Part shown: positions 52,217 to 61,232 of the stretch, piece by piece
How positions within the stretch are numbered: the stretch's first letter is position 1
Layout: each line of letters begins with the position of its first letter
Assembly: GCF_001293685.1 (NCBI RefSeq)
Contig: NZ_BCAG01000001.1
Location: 434,001 to 498,000, forward strand
Reading direction: 5' to 3'
Length of the DNA stretch: 64,000 nt
DNA from: Desulfatitalea tepidiphila
GTDB taxonomy: Bacteria > Desulfobacterota > Desulfobacteria > Desulfobacterales > Desulfosarcinaceae
The notes under the pieces: generated by a model
Database searches by the model: none
Seen by the model: the letters and a program-made list of their open reading frames with translations, nothing else
What the model was told of the DNA's origin: nothing
Position numbers and translations under genes: made by a program

Positions 52217-53370
52217 TATTTCAGCCGTACCCGTTCGGGCAACTGCCTTGCCAGGATGTCCACCGTTTCGGCCACCATCTCCTCCAACACGGTCCGCGCC
52301 GGCTTGATGTCATGAATGATGCCCGATACCTGGCCGGCCAGACCGCCCACATAGTCGTCCTTTTTGGCTTCGATGAAACCGGCCAGCAGCGCCGAGGAGA
52401 TCATCACCTGGGTCGGAAAAGGCAGAGGTGCGAGCCCCGATTCGGCCCACAGGTCGTGGAACTTGTTGTAGCTGGCGCGCAGGGTCTTGCCGGTGTACGC
52501 CGTGCTCACGCGGGTGTCTTCGTCCGTGGACGAGATGATGCGCTGCTTGTTGACCGGCAGGGCGCCGCCTTCGTTGGTGGCCAGGAAACGGGTGCCCACC
52601 CACACGCCGATGCAGCCCATGGCCAGGGCCGCTGCCACGCCGCGACCGTCGCCGATGCCGCCGGCCGCCAGAACGGGAACTGGGTTGGCTGCGTCGATGG
52701 CCGCCGGCAGCAGCGCCATGGTGCCGATACGGCCGGTGTGTCCGCCGCCTTCGTGGCCTTGGGCCACCAGCAGGTCAATACCCGATTCGGCCATGCGCCG
52801 GGCGTTTTTCGCGTTGCCGGTGATGCCCAGCACCTTCATGCCGTTGGCATGGGCCTCGGCCACCATGAATCCCGGGTTGCCCAGGCCGGCGCAAAAAAGA
52901 GGCACTTTTTCTTCGATGCACACCTTGACCGACTCCTGGGGCCGCATGGTGGTGGAGTTCATTCGCACCATCACCTCCACCTCGGGCAACCCCAGATCGG
53001 CCCTGACCTTGTTGACCCAGTCGAGGTGGGGCTTGGGCAGCAGCTTCAGCAGTTGGCTCAACGGCACCTCATCCACCTGCTTGCCGCCCATAGGGCCGCC
53101 CAGGTCGATCTTTTTGGGGAGCAGCAGGTCCACGCCGAAGGGTTTGTCGGTCTGGGCCTTGATTTCTCGGATGGCGCTGCGCAGCTCTTCCACCGTAAAT
53201 CCGCTGCCGCCCAGCACCCCCATGCCGCCGGCCTCGGAGACCGCCACCACCAGTTCCACCGGTGCACCGGTGTTTTCGCCCATAAGGGTCGGCCCCATGC
53301 CGGCGCTGAGGATCGGATAGTCGATGCCCAGCATGTCGCACAGCTTTGTTTTCAACACAGGTCTGGCCAT
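52216..53370 (-). CDS. Nitronate monooxygenase-family flavoprotein (FabK/NMO-like)
   Basis: A 384-aa FMN-dependent TIM-barrel protein: YPILSAGMGPTLMGENTG near the N-terminus, AQGHEGGGHTGRIGTMALLP (about residue 200), VLAAGGIGDGRGVAAALAMG and VWVGTRFLATNEGG. The family includes nitronate monooxygenases and FabK enoyl reductases; motifs do not decide. In this cluster a role in acyl-CoA or enoyl reduction is possible. AAGGAG precedes the ATG at 10 nt. Its TAG stop lies at the edge of a family-B repeat. Confidence 0.85.
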   Translation of the reverse strand: MARPVLKTKLCDMLGIDYPILSAGMGPTLMGENTGAPVELVVAVSEAGGMGVLGGSGFTVEELRSAIREIKAQTDKPFGVDLLLPKKIDLGGPMGGKQVDEVPLSQLLKLLPKPHLDWVNKVRADLGLPEVEVMVRMNSTTMRPQESVKVCIEEKVPLFCAGLGNPGFMVAEAHANGMKVLGITGNAKNARRMAESGIDLLVAQGHEGGGHTGRIGTMALLPAAIDAANPVPVLAAGGIGDGRGVAAALAMGCIGVWVGTRFLATNEGGALPVNKQRIISSTDEDTRVSTAYTGKTLRASYNKFHDLWAESGLAPLPFPTQVMISSALLAGFIEAKKDDYVGGLAGQVSGIIHDIKPARTVLEEMVAETVDILARQLPERVRLK

Positions 53371-53395
53371 ATTTTGATATCTCCTTAAAACTGGT

Positions 53396-54199
53396 TTAAA
53401 ATTTCATTCCAGGCAAATTCAAAGATGCCGTATTGCCGCCGTCCACGGGCAGAGCCTGTCCGGTGATGTAGCTGGCCTCGTCGCTGGCCAGAAAAAGGAT
53501 TGCGGCGGCGATCTCTTCGGGCCGGCCGTAGCGGCGCAGCTCGCATCGGCTGCCCAGCTTGCTCTCCTTGCCTTTATCCCGGGCATAGTCGAAGACCGGC
53601 TTGGTCATGCCGGTTTCGATGAGGCCCGGGCAGACCGCATTGACGCGCACATTGAAGCCGCCCAGGTCGCAGGCCGTTGTCATGGTGAGATTGATCAGGG
53701 CACTTTTGCTGGCGCTGTAGGCATTGCCGCCGGCGCCGGAGCGGATGCCGGCCACCGAAGCGGTGTTGACGATGGCGCCGCTTTTGCTTTCGATCAGATG
53801 TCTGGCCGCGTGCTTGATCATATAAACCGCGCCCAACACGTTGACTGCGTAAACCCGCTGCCAGTCCTCGCCGTCCCACTCTTCCGGACCGCCATACTGG
53901 CCGGTGATGCCTGCATTGTTACAGACGACGTGGATGCGGCCGAAGGTTTCGATCGCCAGGTCGACGAGGCCCTTGACCTCTGCTTCGGAGGCCACATTGA
54001 CCTTGCGGGCGACCCCCTGGGCGCCGGCGGCTTTGACCATGGACAGGGTCTCTTCCAGCGCACTCTCCTGCATATCCGCCAGCACGAGGGCCGCTCCCTC
54101 GCGCGCAAAAAGGATGGCGGTCGCCCGGCCGATGCCGCTGGCGGCGCCTGTGATGATGGCCACTTTATCGTTCAGGCGGCCGCAGCTGTTCTGGTTCAT
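53396..54199 (-). CDS. Short-chain dehydrogenase/reductase
   Basis: A 267-aa SDR: TGAASGIGRATAILFAREGA (NAD(P) loop, about residue 17), NNAGITGQYGG, catalytic Ser in NTASVAGIRSG and YSASKSALINL (Tyr and Lys), with CPGLIETGM following. This is the FabG/3-hydroxyacyl dehydrogenase type. It is 25 nt upstream of the flavoprotein gene, so they are probably co-transcribed; a 3-hydroxyacyl-CoA dehydrogenase role in the cluster fits. Confidence 0.92.
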   Translation of the reverse strand: MNQNSCGRLNDKVAIITGAASGIGRATAILFAREGAALVLADMQESALEETLSMVKAAGAQGVARKVNVASEAEVKGLVDLAIETFGRIHVVCNNAGITGQYGGPEEWDGEDWQRVYAVNVLGAVYMIKHAARHLIESKSGAIVNTASVAGIRSGAGGNAYSASKSALINLTMTTACDLGGFNVRVNAVCPGLIETGMTKPVFDYARDKGKESKLGSRCELRRYGRPEEIAAAILFLASDEASYITGQALPVDGGNTASLNLPGMKF

Positions 54200-54265
54200 C
54201 TGCCTGTTCTCCTATGGGTTGCACTGCAACGGTCAATGGCTGCCACCATCGCCGGCGTCAGCAAT

Positions 54266-54304
54266 GGATGTACCCCTGTCCAAGAAAAGGGCAGGGGTAC
54301 ATCC
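54266..54304. other. Perfect 13-bp inverted repeat between dehydratase and SDR genes
   Basis: GGATGTACCCCTG, 13-nt loop, CAGGGGTACATCC, lying 80 nt past the dehydratase stop. It may end or attenuate the dehydratase transcript or bind a regulator; no U-run follows. Confidence 0.5.
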
Positions 54305-54383
54305 TGTTTGGATTGGTATAACAACCGCTTTTACGGGCGATACGGCCGTGACGCCGCTCCGTTTCGCCCTGCGGGTTCGAACG

Positions 54384-55886
54384 TTATGCTTTTTTGGGTT
54401 TCGGGGCCAAAGCTTCCCGGTCCCCGCCGCTCATGCCGGCAATATATTTGACGACCTTTTTGCGGGATTCGATGTCGTATTGGGTCGTGATGGCGATCTG
54501 CTCCATGACGGGCGAGCCGCCGCCGTGATAGTTGCCGACGTTCATGATGCCGCCCGACGCCGAACAGAGCACGTCGCCCAGGTAGCGCCAGAACTGGGCC
54601 TGGTCTTCCACCGGCATCTTGGGATTACGCTGGGTGTACTTGAGCAGCAGGTCGCCGATATCCGGATTGGAGAAATCCTTTTCGTGGGGGAAGGTGGCCA
54701 CCACGCCGCCGGCGATGTCGCACAGGATCTCGGCCTCTCTGTAGACCGCTTCGCCGGTCAGGCAGCGTCCCACGTTGCAGTAGATGGAGTGGGGGATGTA
54801 GGAACCCGGGCCGTAGGGCACGAAGCCGATGCCCGGCACGTACACTTCCGGTTTGCCCAGGTCCGAAGCCGTGTAACCGGCGGCGTATCCCAGCTCGGAG
54901 GTCATGATGATCTCGGCCAGCTTTTCACGGACATGGGATGCCTTGTGCACGTTGTTGACTTCGGCGGCCAGGGCGGCGGTGCCCAGGATGATGTCGCCGA
55001 TGGCCGGTTTGCAGCCCGAGTAGGAGTGGCGGTGGAACAGGGCGAACAGCAGGGCCAGGACCCCTCCGTGCTGATGCTCGCCGGCCAGGAAGACCCGCTC
55101 CCAGGGGATGAAGCAGTTGTCGAAAATCATGTAGGAGTCGGTGGAGCCCGGCACGAAACCTCGCGCAAAGTGTTGGCGCGGACGCAGGTTGTGAATGGTG
55201 ACCACCTGCTTCAAACCGTCCCAGTCGCCGGGAATGGCGAACGAAACGGCATAGTCCTTGTCTTCGGGACGCAGGGCGCGGGTGGGCACCACCAGCACTT
55301 CGTCGGCCACCGAGGCTTCGGAGATGTGCAGCTTGCAGCCTTCCACCACGATGCCGTCCTTGAGCCGCTCCTTAATATAGACGTAAGAGCCCGCATTGGG
55401 TTGGTCGGCCGGTCGCAGCATGCGGTCGCCCTTGACGTCGGTCTGGGCCGCGCAGCCCACCATGTCCTCGGTCTGGAAACGGGCCAGCCACTTCTTGAAG
55501 TTCTCGTGGTAGCTGGTTTCGCCCTTGTTCATCTTGTCCGCCTCGTAAGAGACGTTGTAGATGGCGTTGGTGGCGTCGATGCCCATGCAGCGCTGGATGC
55601 AGCCGCCCACCTTCTGGCAGAGCATGCGGGTCATGTCCTGCTTTCTATGAAGGTCTTCCTTGTTCTGGTGGATGTGGTTGAAGCGGTTGATGCGTTCGCC
55701 GGTCAGATGGGAAATCGCGGTCATCAGATCCTGGTTTTCCGGCTTTTGGGCTTCGTCGTAGGTCGTGCCGATGGTGTTGATGCAGTCCATCTGCATTTCG
55801 TCGGTCCGGTCGATCAGTTCGCCGTCGAAATAGAGGTTGCGTTTCATCTTGGAAAGCGCATTGATGTAATCCTGTTTTGTCCTCAT
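54384..55886 (-). CDS. abfD: 4-hydroxybutyryl-CoA dehydratase / vinylacetyl-CoA isomerase
   Basis: A 500-aa member of the AbfD family. The [4Fe-4S] ligands of the clostridial enzyme are conserved in spacing: Cys96 and Cys100 (GGCIQRCMG), His285 and Cys292 (FHRHSYSGCKP). FAD-binding acyl-CoA-dehydrogenase-like segments follow (PHSIYCNVGRCLTGEAVYRE in parts). It dehydrates 4-hydroxybutyryl-CoA to crotonyl-CoA and isomerises vinylacetyl-CoA. AGGAGG precedes ATG 55886. With thiolase, ligase and SDR it would feed C4 acids into acetyl-CoA, though family members with other substrates (for example 4-hydroxyphenylacetate hydroxylase-like) exist. Confidence 0.9.
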   Translation of the reverse strand: MRTKQDYINALSKMKRNLYFDGELIDRTDEMQMDCINTIGTTYDEAQKPENQDLMTAISHLTGERINRFNHIHQNKEDLHRKQDMTRMLCQKVGGCIQRCMGIDATNAIYNVSYEADKMNKGETSYHENFKKWLARFQTEDMVGCAAQTDVKGDRMLRPADQPNAGSYVYIKERLKDGIVVEGCKLHISEASVADEVLVVPTRALRPEDKDYAVSFAIPGDWDGLKQVVTIHNLRPRQHFARGFVPGSTDSYMIFDNCFIPWERVFLAGEHQHGGVLALLFALFHRHSYSGCKPAIGDIILGTAALAAEVNNVHKASHVREKLAEIIMTSELGYAAGYTASDLGKPEVYVPGIGFVPYGPGSYIPHSIYCNVGRCLTGEAVYREAEILCDIAGGVVATFPHEKDFSNPDIGDLLLKYTQRNPKMPVEDQAQFWRYLGDVLCSASGGIMNVGNYHGGGSPVMEQIAITTQYDIESRKKVVKYIAGMSGGDREALAPKPKKA

Positions 55887-55992
55887 GGGGGTCCTCCTTG
55901 CCCGAAGGTTCGAGCTAACACATTGATATAAAATGAATTCCCTTCAACCGAAAAAGGGGGCCGCAAAAACGGTGGTTTTGGATCGTCTAAAC

Positions 55993-56013
55993 TGGCCATT
56001 TGCCTGGATAGGC
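55993..56013 (-). repeat. Possible solo family-B terminal repeat fragment
   Basis: TGGCCATTTGCCTGGATAGGC resembles the terminal repeat TGGCCATTTGTGGATAGGC of family B with a small insertion. It is 107 bp upstream of the dehydratase start. Chance similarity is possible. Confidence 0.35.
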
Positions 56014-56076
56014 CCGATGAAAAAGTCTTAGCAAGGGGAGTGGGGGCATGTCAATGAAAAAAATCGAGCGTTCGTT

Positions 56077-56811
56077 CTATTTTTTTATGAGGAACTCGCT
56101 GACGAATTCGACCACGAACTGGGCATACTGATCCACGGAAATATTGCGCTGGTTGTACTTGTAGCGTTTCAGATACCAATCCTGGAGCATGGCCTGGATG
56201 AGGCTGGCGGTCAGCTGGCTGTCCCGCTTGTGGAACTCGCCATTCTGCTGGCCTTCCAATATAATGTTTTCGATAGCTTTTTCCATGTTCAAATCACTGG
56301 CCACCGCTTTGTCGCGTTCGATCTTGCTGAGATTTTTGGCCTCCATGTAAGAAAAATAGTACCAGGGCTGCATGGCTTCGCTCAGGTACAGATGGGTGTA
56401 TATGGCCGCCTTGAGCTTGCCCTGATTGGTGGTTTCTTCGTCGAGCCGCTCCCGCACGATGCGTTCGGAGATCGAGCGGCGTTGGTTCTGGAGCATTTCC
56501 ACCAGTTCATCCTTGCTGGAAAAATAGGTGTACAGCGCCCCCATGCTCAACCCGCTTTCCCGGCTCAGGTCGCGCATGCTCATGGCTTTGAACCCCTTGC
56601 GGTTGCTGATCTTCAGGACGGCCCCGAAAATTTTTTCGAGATTCTTGAAGACGGTTTTTTCCTTTTTGACGCGCAGGGTCTCGCGGTTTTCAGAAATGGT
56701 CTCCTGGTAAATGTCCTTCTTGGAAATGGTGACGACTTTGCTGAATTCCGCAAAGGTGGTCGGTGGGTTGATGTCGGCGGTCTTTTTTTTCGCGGCCATG
56801 GCGTTTGTCAA
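56077..56811 (-). CDS. TetR-family transcriptional regulator
   Basis: A 244-aa regulator. The helix-turn-helix is AMSMRDLSRESGLSMGALYT followed by YFSSKDELVEM (about residues 76-106). The C-terminal ligand domain contains FSYMEAKNL and QAMLQDWYLKRY. The unusually long N-terminal extension of about 55 residues before the HTH is Lys-rich. Start TTG 56811 has AAGGTG upstream; ATG 56799 is the alternative. It lies upstream of the dehydratase on the same strand and is the likely repressor of the acyl-CoA cluster, probably sensing an acyl-CoA (inference). Confidence 0.9.
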   Translation of the reverse strand: MTNAMAAKKKTADINPPTTFAEFSKVVTISKKDIYQETISENRETLRVKKEKTVFKNLEKIFGAVLKISNRKGFKAMSMRDLSRESGLSMGALYTYFSSKDELVEMLQNQRRSISERIVRERLDEETTNQGKLKAAIYTHLYLSEAMQPWYYFSYMEAKNLSKIERDKAVASDLNMEKAIENIILEGQQNGEFHKRDSQLTASLIQAMLQDWYLKRYKYNQRNISVDQYAQFVVEFVSEFLIKK

Positions 56812-56956
56812 GGGGCACCTTTCGTGTTCAATTGGAGTCCGTATGCTGAAGCCGTTTGCGGCGGCATTGCTCCGGGGCAGCTCATCGAGCGGACGTTCGT
56901 TTTATTTATACGGCTAACCATACCTGCTTTATACAAAATTGAAAAGCGCTTTTACA

Positions 56957-57097
56957 GTGTCCGTTCACAAATAGGCAAATTGGGTCGAGATCAAGGCGCG
57001 CGAAAAATTTAACCGCAGGCATATGGTCGATATTCCGAGGATTAAATTTTTCGCGCAACGCAGATATCGGATCAATTGGCCATTTGTGAACGGACAC
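56957..57097 (-). repeat. Family B palindromic repeat (B2)
   Basis: A 141-bp element with perfect 16-bp terminal inverted repeats GTGTCCGTTCACAAAT (56957-56972) and partner at 57082-57097. The interior is the reverse complement of B1 at 30566 (AAATTTAACCGCAGGCATAT and ATTCCGAGGATTAAATTTTT). Its right end is 3 bp from the ROK kinase stop. Confidence 0.88.
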
Positions 57098-57100
57098 GTT

Positions 57101-58024
57101 CTAACATCCTATCCAGGCGGCGCCGTAAACCCCCGCCGAATCCCCCAAATGGTTTTTGAGGATGGGGGTTTGGACATTGGGGTGGAATGCATAGCGCCGA
57201 ACGCGCGCCAGCCCCATGCTATAAAGCTCCTCGATATTGGACACGCCGCCGCCCAGCACGATGGCATCCGGATCGAGCGTGGATATCAGTCCGCCGACGC
57301 AGCGGCCGTAATCATCTATGAATTGTTCGAAGGCGACGGTGCAGTCCGGATCGTCGCCGCGCCGATACCCCTCGGTGATCTGCTCCAGGGTCAGCTTGCG
57401 GCCGCAGCGCTTTTCAAAGGCCCGGGCCACGCCGCCGCCGCTGATTTTCGTTTCGATGCAGCCTCGGTTGCCGCACCAGCAAAGCTCCCCCTGGGGATCG
57501 ACTGAAAAATGGCCCCACTCTCCGGCGATCTGGTGCCGGCCCGAGTGCAACCGGCCATCGATGCAGATGCCGCCGCCGCATCCCGTGCCCATGATGATGC
57601 CGAAGACCAGGCCGTAACCCTGCGCCGCGCCCATTTGCGTTTCGGCCATGGTGAAGCAATTGGCGTCATTTTCCATCCCCATGGGGCGCCCCAGGCGATG
57701 TTCCAGGTCCCCTTTCAGCGGCCGGCCGATGAGGCTGGTGGTGTTGGCGTTCTGCACCAGGCCGGTGTGACGGTCGGTGGTGCCGGGTATGCCGACACCG
57801 ATCTTGCAGGGGGCGCGGTTCGGCATTCCGTCGATCATCTCCGTCACCAGCCCGCAGATGGCGGTGCAGATCTCCTTGTACTCTGTGTCGGCATGCGCGG
57901 CGTGCCGCGGCGTTGCAATCCGCCGGCGGGCCAGGGTCCGGCCGTCGGGTGCCAGCAGCACGCCTTCGATCTTGGTGCCGCCCAGGTCGATGCCGATGCG
58001 GTATGGACGGGTTTGCGAAGTCAT
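57101..58024 (-). CDS. ROK-family sugar kinase
   Basis: A 307-aa kinase: RIGIDLGGTKIEGVLL (phosphate-1 loop), GVGIPGTTDRHTGLVQNANT, GMENDANCFTMAE with the catalytic Asp, and the ROK zinc motif ELCWCGNRGCIETKISG. It phosphorylates a hexose such as fructose, glucose or N-acetylmannosamine; the motifs do not decide. Start ATG 58024; the frame to 58144 lacks a site. It is isolated, followed by the family-B repeat at its 3' end. Confidence 0.88.
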   Translation of the reverse strand: MTSQTRPYRIGIDLGGTKIEGVLLAPDGRTLARRRIATPRHAAHADTEYKEICTAICGLVTEMIDGMPNRAPCKIGVGIPGTTDRHTGLVQNANTTSLIGRPLKGDLEHRLGRPMGMENDANCFTMAETQMGAAQGYGLVFGIIMGTGCGGGICIDGRLHSGRHQIAGEWGHFSVDPQGELCWCGNRGCIETKISGGGVARAFEKRCGRKLTLEQITEGYRRGDDPDCTVAFEQFIDDYGRCVGGLISTLDPDAIVLGGGVSNIEELYSMGLARVRRYAFHPNVQTPILKNHLGDSAGVYGAAWIGC

Positions 58025-58587
58025 AGGCCGATCGATAAAAGGGTGATGGTAAGATGGTGTCGCCAGTCGTCCTTTCGAAAAATGAGCTGCGATCCGCTCA
58101 ACAGATATCCGAAATTGATTCTCTTCGCAACTTTTTGGCGTCATGGCCGGCGATTATAACTGCGTGCCATTCATTGAATCCGGCCCGGGTGGGACAGGTG
58201 GCCGATGCCACACGCCAAGCGGTCAAGAGCCAGTAAAATGCACGGCGGGCGGCCCAGAAACTCGCTGCGCTCAAACAGTCTGGGCCGCTTGTCCGCCGTT
58301 TGCATTCAACTGGCTCTATTGACCGCAGGCTCACGTGGCCCTGGCCACCTGCCCCACCCACGCCTGCCATAATCGTTGCCATGCAAATTTTTTATCAAAA
58401 ACTTTTTGCAAGCATGCCCTTCAGATTGAATCGAATTTGCTTAAAACGGCTGCACCTTGGCGGTTAGTGAAACACCTTCCATTGAAACCGGAAGCCGGTT
58501 GACCTATGATGATAGGCCAATACCACGCCATTTTCACCGAACCCCCAAACCGGCCGGCCTTGTCGGTCCATCAGATGGAGTACGCTC
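58025..58587. other. 563-nt intergenic region before the efflux operon
   Basis: It contains the long family-A repeat (58165-58420) and about 165 bp before the TolC-like start. Divergent promoters for the kinase and the efflux operon must lie here; no gene is supported. Confidence 0.5.
58165..58420 (+). repeat. Family A nested palindromic repeat, long copy (A2)
   Basis: About 256 bp. Outer arms GGGACAGGTGGCC and GGCCACCTGCCCC are inverted. An inner palindrome runs from GAGCCAGT (58227) to ACTGGCTC (58316) around CTCGCTGCGCTCAAAC. It is the reverse complement of A1 at 34050 and is almost identical in its inner part. Confidence 0.88.
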
Positions 58588-60045
58588 ATGAGGTTGTTCA
58601 GGTGTTTTTCAGGATGCAACCGTGCCGTGGCGCGGGTGATGCGAATCGTCGGGTCGACGTTCTCCCTTCGGCTTTCGGGACCGGCCAACGCCTTGATTCC
58701 GCTTGCATTGGCCGCCGGGATCGTGTGCCATGCAGCGGTGCCGCCGGCCGGCGCCGAAAGCTCTTTGCCGACGCTCACCCTGGAGGACGCGATTGCGACG
58801 GCGGTGAAGTTCAATCCCTATGTCCAGGCGTCCCGTCATGAGGTGACGGCTGCCGATGCCCAGGTGACCCAGGCCCGCTCCGGACTGCTGCCCCAACTGG
58901 AGGTGTCCGAGACGTACAATCGCACCACCAGCCCGCTGTGGGCCTTCGGCACCCGGCTCAACCAGGGCGCGATCACGGCCCGGGACTTCGATCCCGACCG
59001 CCTCAACGATCCGGATCCCATCGACAATTTCCGCACCGCCCTCACGCTCTCGTGGAACATCTTCGACGGCGGCCAGACCTGGATCGGGTGGCGCCAGGCC
59101 CGGGAGAATCTGGAGGCCGGCAACCTGGCGCTCCAACGCACCGAGCAGGAGATCATCGCCCAAACCGCTATCACCTATGTGGGTTGCCTGCTGGCCGCCG
59201 AGGAGCGCGGCGTGGTCGACCAGGCCCTGGAGACGGCCGGGGCGCATCTCAAGGTGGTCGAAGACCGCGAGCGCAGCGGCCTGGCTGTCAAGAGCGACGT
59301 GCTGCGGGCCCGGGTGCGCATCGGTGAGCTTTCCCAGCAGCGGCTGCAGGCCGACAGCCAGGTGAACGTCGCCCTGGCCCAACTGGGCGCGGTGATGGGC
59401 ACTCCGGACGCCGTGCCCCCAGGCACCCGGCTTGCGGGGGCCTTTTCCCAATGCACCGCCCCCCAGGGAGAACTGGATGCCTGGATCGAAACGGCCTTGA
59501 ACCGGCGGTCCGATCTGAAACAGCTCGATCTGCAGGAGACGGTGGCCCGACGGCAGCTGGATCGGGCCCGCGCCGCCCATTTGCCGACCCTGGCGCTGCA
59601 GGGCAACTACGAAATCAACAGCGAAGATTTTTCCGATTCCCATGACAGTTACGCCGTGGGCGCGGTGTTGCAGATGAACCTGTTCAGCGGCCAGCGCATC
59701 TCGGCGCGCGCGGCCGAAGCCAAGGCCATGGCCGCCCGGGTGCGCGCCATGCGCGACGCCCAGGCGCTCAACGTGCGCGTGGACACCCAGCGAGCCTACT
59801 ACCAGGCCCAGAGCGCCTGGCAGAGCATCGAGGTGGCCCGCACCGCCGTGGACCAGGCAGAAGAGGGATTGCGCATCACGGCCAACCGCTACCGGAACGG
59901 CCTGCTCGCCCTGGTCAGCCTGCTCGATGCCCAGGTGGCCTTGCAGCAGGCCCAGACCCGGCACTTCAAGGCCCTGCACGACTACAAAGTGGCACGGATC
60001 GCACTGGCGCTGGCCAGTGGCACCCTGGACAAGGACTTTAAATAA
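58588..60045 (+). CDS. TolC-family outer membrane efflux protein
   Basis: A 485-aa protein. A long N-terminal signal region (hydrophobic ALIPLALAAGIVCHAA, cut near residue 57) precedes the TolC repeats: LEDAIATAVKFNPYVQASRH and, in the second half, WIETALNRRSDLKQLDLQE (in parts). Two coiled-coil/alpha-barrel repeats with conserved FDGGQTW and NLFSGQ strands form the trimeric outer-membrane duct. GGAG precedes ATG 58588. It starts an operon with an MFP and an RND gene (23-nt gap to the next). Confidence 0.92.
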   Translation: MRLFRCFSGCNRAVARVMRIVGSTFSLRLSGPANALIPLALAAGIVCHAAVPPAGAESSLPTLTLEDAIATAVKFNPYVQASRHEVTAADAQVTQARSGLLPQLEVSETYNRTTSPLWAFGTRLNQGAITARDFDPDRLNDPDPIDNFRTALTLSWNIFDGGQTWIGWRQARENLEAGNLALQRTEQEIIAQTAITYVGCLLAAEERGVVDQALETAGAHLKVVEDRERSGLAVKSDVLRARVRIGELSQQRLQADSQVNVALAQLGAVMGTPDAVPPGTRLAGAFSQCTAPQGELDAWIETALNRRSDLKQLDLQETVARRQLDRARAAHLPTLALQGNYEINSEDFSDSHDSYAVGAVLQMNLFSGQRISARAAEAKAMAARVRAMRDAQALNVRVDTQRAYYQAQSAWQSIEVARTAVDQAEEGLRITANRYRNGLLALVSLLDAQVALQQAQTRHFKALHDYKVARIALALASGTLDKDFK

Positions 60046-60068
60046 TCGCCGATAGGGAGTGAGACCCA

Positions 60069-61232
60069 ATGAAGCCAGTTCCCATCTTCATCGTGACCTT
60101 GTGGATGGCCGCCGTTTTAAGCGCCTGCGGCGGCGATATCGCGCCGGGCAACACCCCGCCCGGGGCCGCCCGGACCATCCAGGCGCCGGTGGCCGAGGCG
60201 CAGATCAGCCAGGAGGCGGTGCGCTACGAGGCCGTGGCCACCATCAACGCCCGTACGGCCAGCACCATTTCGGCCAAACTGATGGGCGCGGTCCAGCGCG
60301 TCCACGTGCAGGAGGGGGACGCGGTCAAGTCCGGAGATCTTCTGGTGACCATCGATCCGCGCACCGTCGCCGCCCAGTTGGACCAGGCCCAGGCCGGGTT
60401 GCGCGAGGCCATGCGGGCCCAGACGTCGGCCGTCTCCTCCCGGGATGCGGCCGCGGCGGCCGCCGACCTGGCCGCGTCCACCCACCAGCGCTACGAACAA
60501 CTGCTCCAGGAGCATTCCGTCTCCCAGCAGGAATTCGACGAAGTCCAGTCCCGCAGCCGCCAGGCCCGGGCCGCCCTGGCCCAGGCCGAAGCCATGGTGG
60601 AAGCCGCCCGCTCACGGGTGCAGCAGGCCCGCGCCGCCCTGGAGCAGGCCACCCTGGCCCGCAAGGATGCCCAGGTGGTGGCGCCCTATGACGGCCGGGT
60701 GACCGCCAAGTTGATCGAGGAAGGCGACCTGGCCGCGCCCGGCACGCCCCTGCTCAACATCGAGCAGGAGGGGCGCTTCTGCGCCGACCTGGTGCTGCCC
60801 GAGCGCCACATCCAGGCCGTGCAGATCGGACAGAAGGTTACCGTGCGCGTGCCGGCCCTGGACGAGCTGGAAGTGGCGGGCGAGGTGGGCCGCATCGTGC
60901 CGGCCGCCGACGCCCGCAGCCGCAGCTTCGAGGTCAAGGTGGCCATGCCGTCGGACCTGCCGCTCAAATCGGGAATGTTCGCCCGGGTCTTTCTGCCCAT
61001 CGGCGGGGCCGGCCTGCTGATGGTGCCCGAAACGGCCATCGTGCAGCAGGGCCAGCTCACCGGCCTGTTCGTCGTCGGAGAGGAACAGATCGCCCGCTTC
61101 CGCCTGGTGCGCACCGGCAAATCTCTGGGCGACCGGGTGGAGATCATCTCCGGCCTCAAAGCGGGGCAGCGCTATGTCAGCGACGTGCCTGTCACCCTGC
61201 AGGACGGCATGCGCGTGGAGGAGGTCCGATGA
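60069..61232 (+). CDS. RND efflux periplasmic adaptor (membrane fusion) lipoprotein
   Basis: A 387-aa adaptor. A lipobox (AAVLSAC, Cys19) marks a lipoprotein. The biotinyl-lipoyl half-motif [20 protein letters not shown] is followed by a long coiled coil (residues 95-190) and the second half-motif [18 protein letters not shown]. It bridges the inner-membrane pump to TolC. The stop overlaps the RND gene start by 4 nt. Confidence 0.93.
   Translation: MKPVPIFIVTLWMAAVLSACGGDIAPGNTPPGAARTIQAPVAEAQISQEAVRYEAVATINARTASTISAKLMGAVQRVHVQEGDAVKSGDLLVTIDPRTVAAQLDQAQAGLREAMRAQTSAVSSRDAAAAAADLAASTHQRYEQLLQEHSVSQQEFDEVQSRSRQARAALAQAEAMVEAARSRVQQARAALEQATLARKDAQVVAPYDGRVTAKLIEEGDLAAPGTPLLNIEQEGRFCADLVLPERHIQAVQIGQKVTVRVPALDELEVAGEVGRIVPAADARSRSFEVKVAMPSDLPLKSGMFARVFLPIGGAGLLMVPETAIVQQGQLTGLFVVGEEQIARFRLVRTGKSLGDRVEIISGLKAGQRYVSDVPVTLQDGMRVEEVR

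Noticed and set aside
53904-55931. A 675-aa plus-strand frame opposite the SDR and dehydratase
   Set aside because: Antisense shadow of two well-supported genes.
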